Shown here piece by piece: positions 63,948 through 64,000 of a stretch of DNA of 64,000 nt. Position numbers and translations under genes: made by a program. The DNA is from Chenopodium formosanum (Eukaryota > Streptophyta > Magnoliopsida > Caryophyllales > Amaranthaceae). Positions within the stretch are counted from its first letter, which is position 1; each line of letters starts with the position of its first letter. Where the stretch lies: the NCBI GenBank assembly GCA_024500155.1, contig CM044867.1, forward strand, positions 15,414,632 through 15,478,631. The letters are read 5' to 3'. The notes below the pieces were generated by a model that was not told where the DNA came from, ran no database searches, and worked only from the letters and a program-made list of their open reading frames with translations.

Positions 63948-64000
63948 TTTCCTTTCTTCCTCTGCAGGAAAACATAAAAGTGTTAGAACACGAACAAGTT
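63948..64000 (-). other. Upstream edge of the antisense ORF, window end
   Basis: A possible splice acceptor (TTTTCCTGCAG on the minus strand, near 63963) precedes the ATG, so a further 5' exon may lie beyond the window. Element E's 3' LTR is also outside. Confidence 0.35.

Noticed and set aside
1..64000. Host protein-coding, rRNA or tRNA genes
   Set aside because: None recognised. tRNA-like matches are only the primer-binding sites, and every multi-exon-like gene falls inside a retroelement.

Overview
This window is eukaryotic, very probably plant (eudicot-like) heterochromatin. I see no host gene in it. Almost all of it is long terminal repeat (LTR) retrotransposons inserted into one another. 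The diagnosis rests on plant lineage hallmarks: Athila-type tRNA-Asp primer sites (TGGCGCCGTTGCCGGGGA), Tat/Ogre-type primer sites (TGGCGACTCCACTGGGG), Athila proteases with the motif DLGAS, Tat-type antisense ORFs with GT-AG introns, and 5-bp target-site duplications (TSDs). Species cannot be fixed from the sequence.

Layout, left block (1-20787). A minus-strand Ty1/copia element (Gag 133-1026) seems to have inserted into a minus-strand Tat/Ogre-like element, B. B has gag-protease at 4931-7684, a leader, and an LTR at 9341-11342, and it is interrupted by a 1329-bp solo LTR (3730-5058, TSD CATTC). To its right lie the decayed protease/RT/RNase H/integrase of a close relative, G (13974-20787, minus). 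G has an opposite-strand ORF (11987-13486) behind its own TATA box and is interrupted by a solo Athila-type LTR (15268-17542, TSD ATAGC).

Middle (20788-26445). An Athila-type LTR fragment contains a 1018-bp Mutator-like foldback element (9-bp TSD). At about 23001 it is fused to the 3' half of a non-coding element (F) that ends in an LTR at 26445.

Right block (26446-64000). One old plus-strand Tat-lineage element, E, is the host. Its pieces are 26446-29499 (gag, protease, RT start), 49731-50778 (RT, RNase H) and 59527-64000 (RNase H, integrase, antisense ORF). Into it went C (29500-49730, Athila-like, with gag-protease and a second ORF but no RT or integrase). Into C went D (33671-42196, Athila-like, near-identical LTRs, a single unusual 560-codon ORF). 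H (50779-59526) also went into E; it has near-identical 2.1-kb LTRs and a 4.5-kb non-coding interior.

The most interesting theme is compact structured DNA/RNA. Several families carry GC-rich palindromes phased at 20-22 bp, mostly upstream of TATA boxes. The non-coding F/H family carries three arrays of repeated stem-loops, two with near-constant loops and stems that change in compensating pairs. C and D share AGGA-loop hairpins, one of them directly before the polypurine tract. The defective elements lack replication genes, so these structures are candidate cis signals for using helper proteins in trans.
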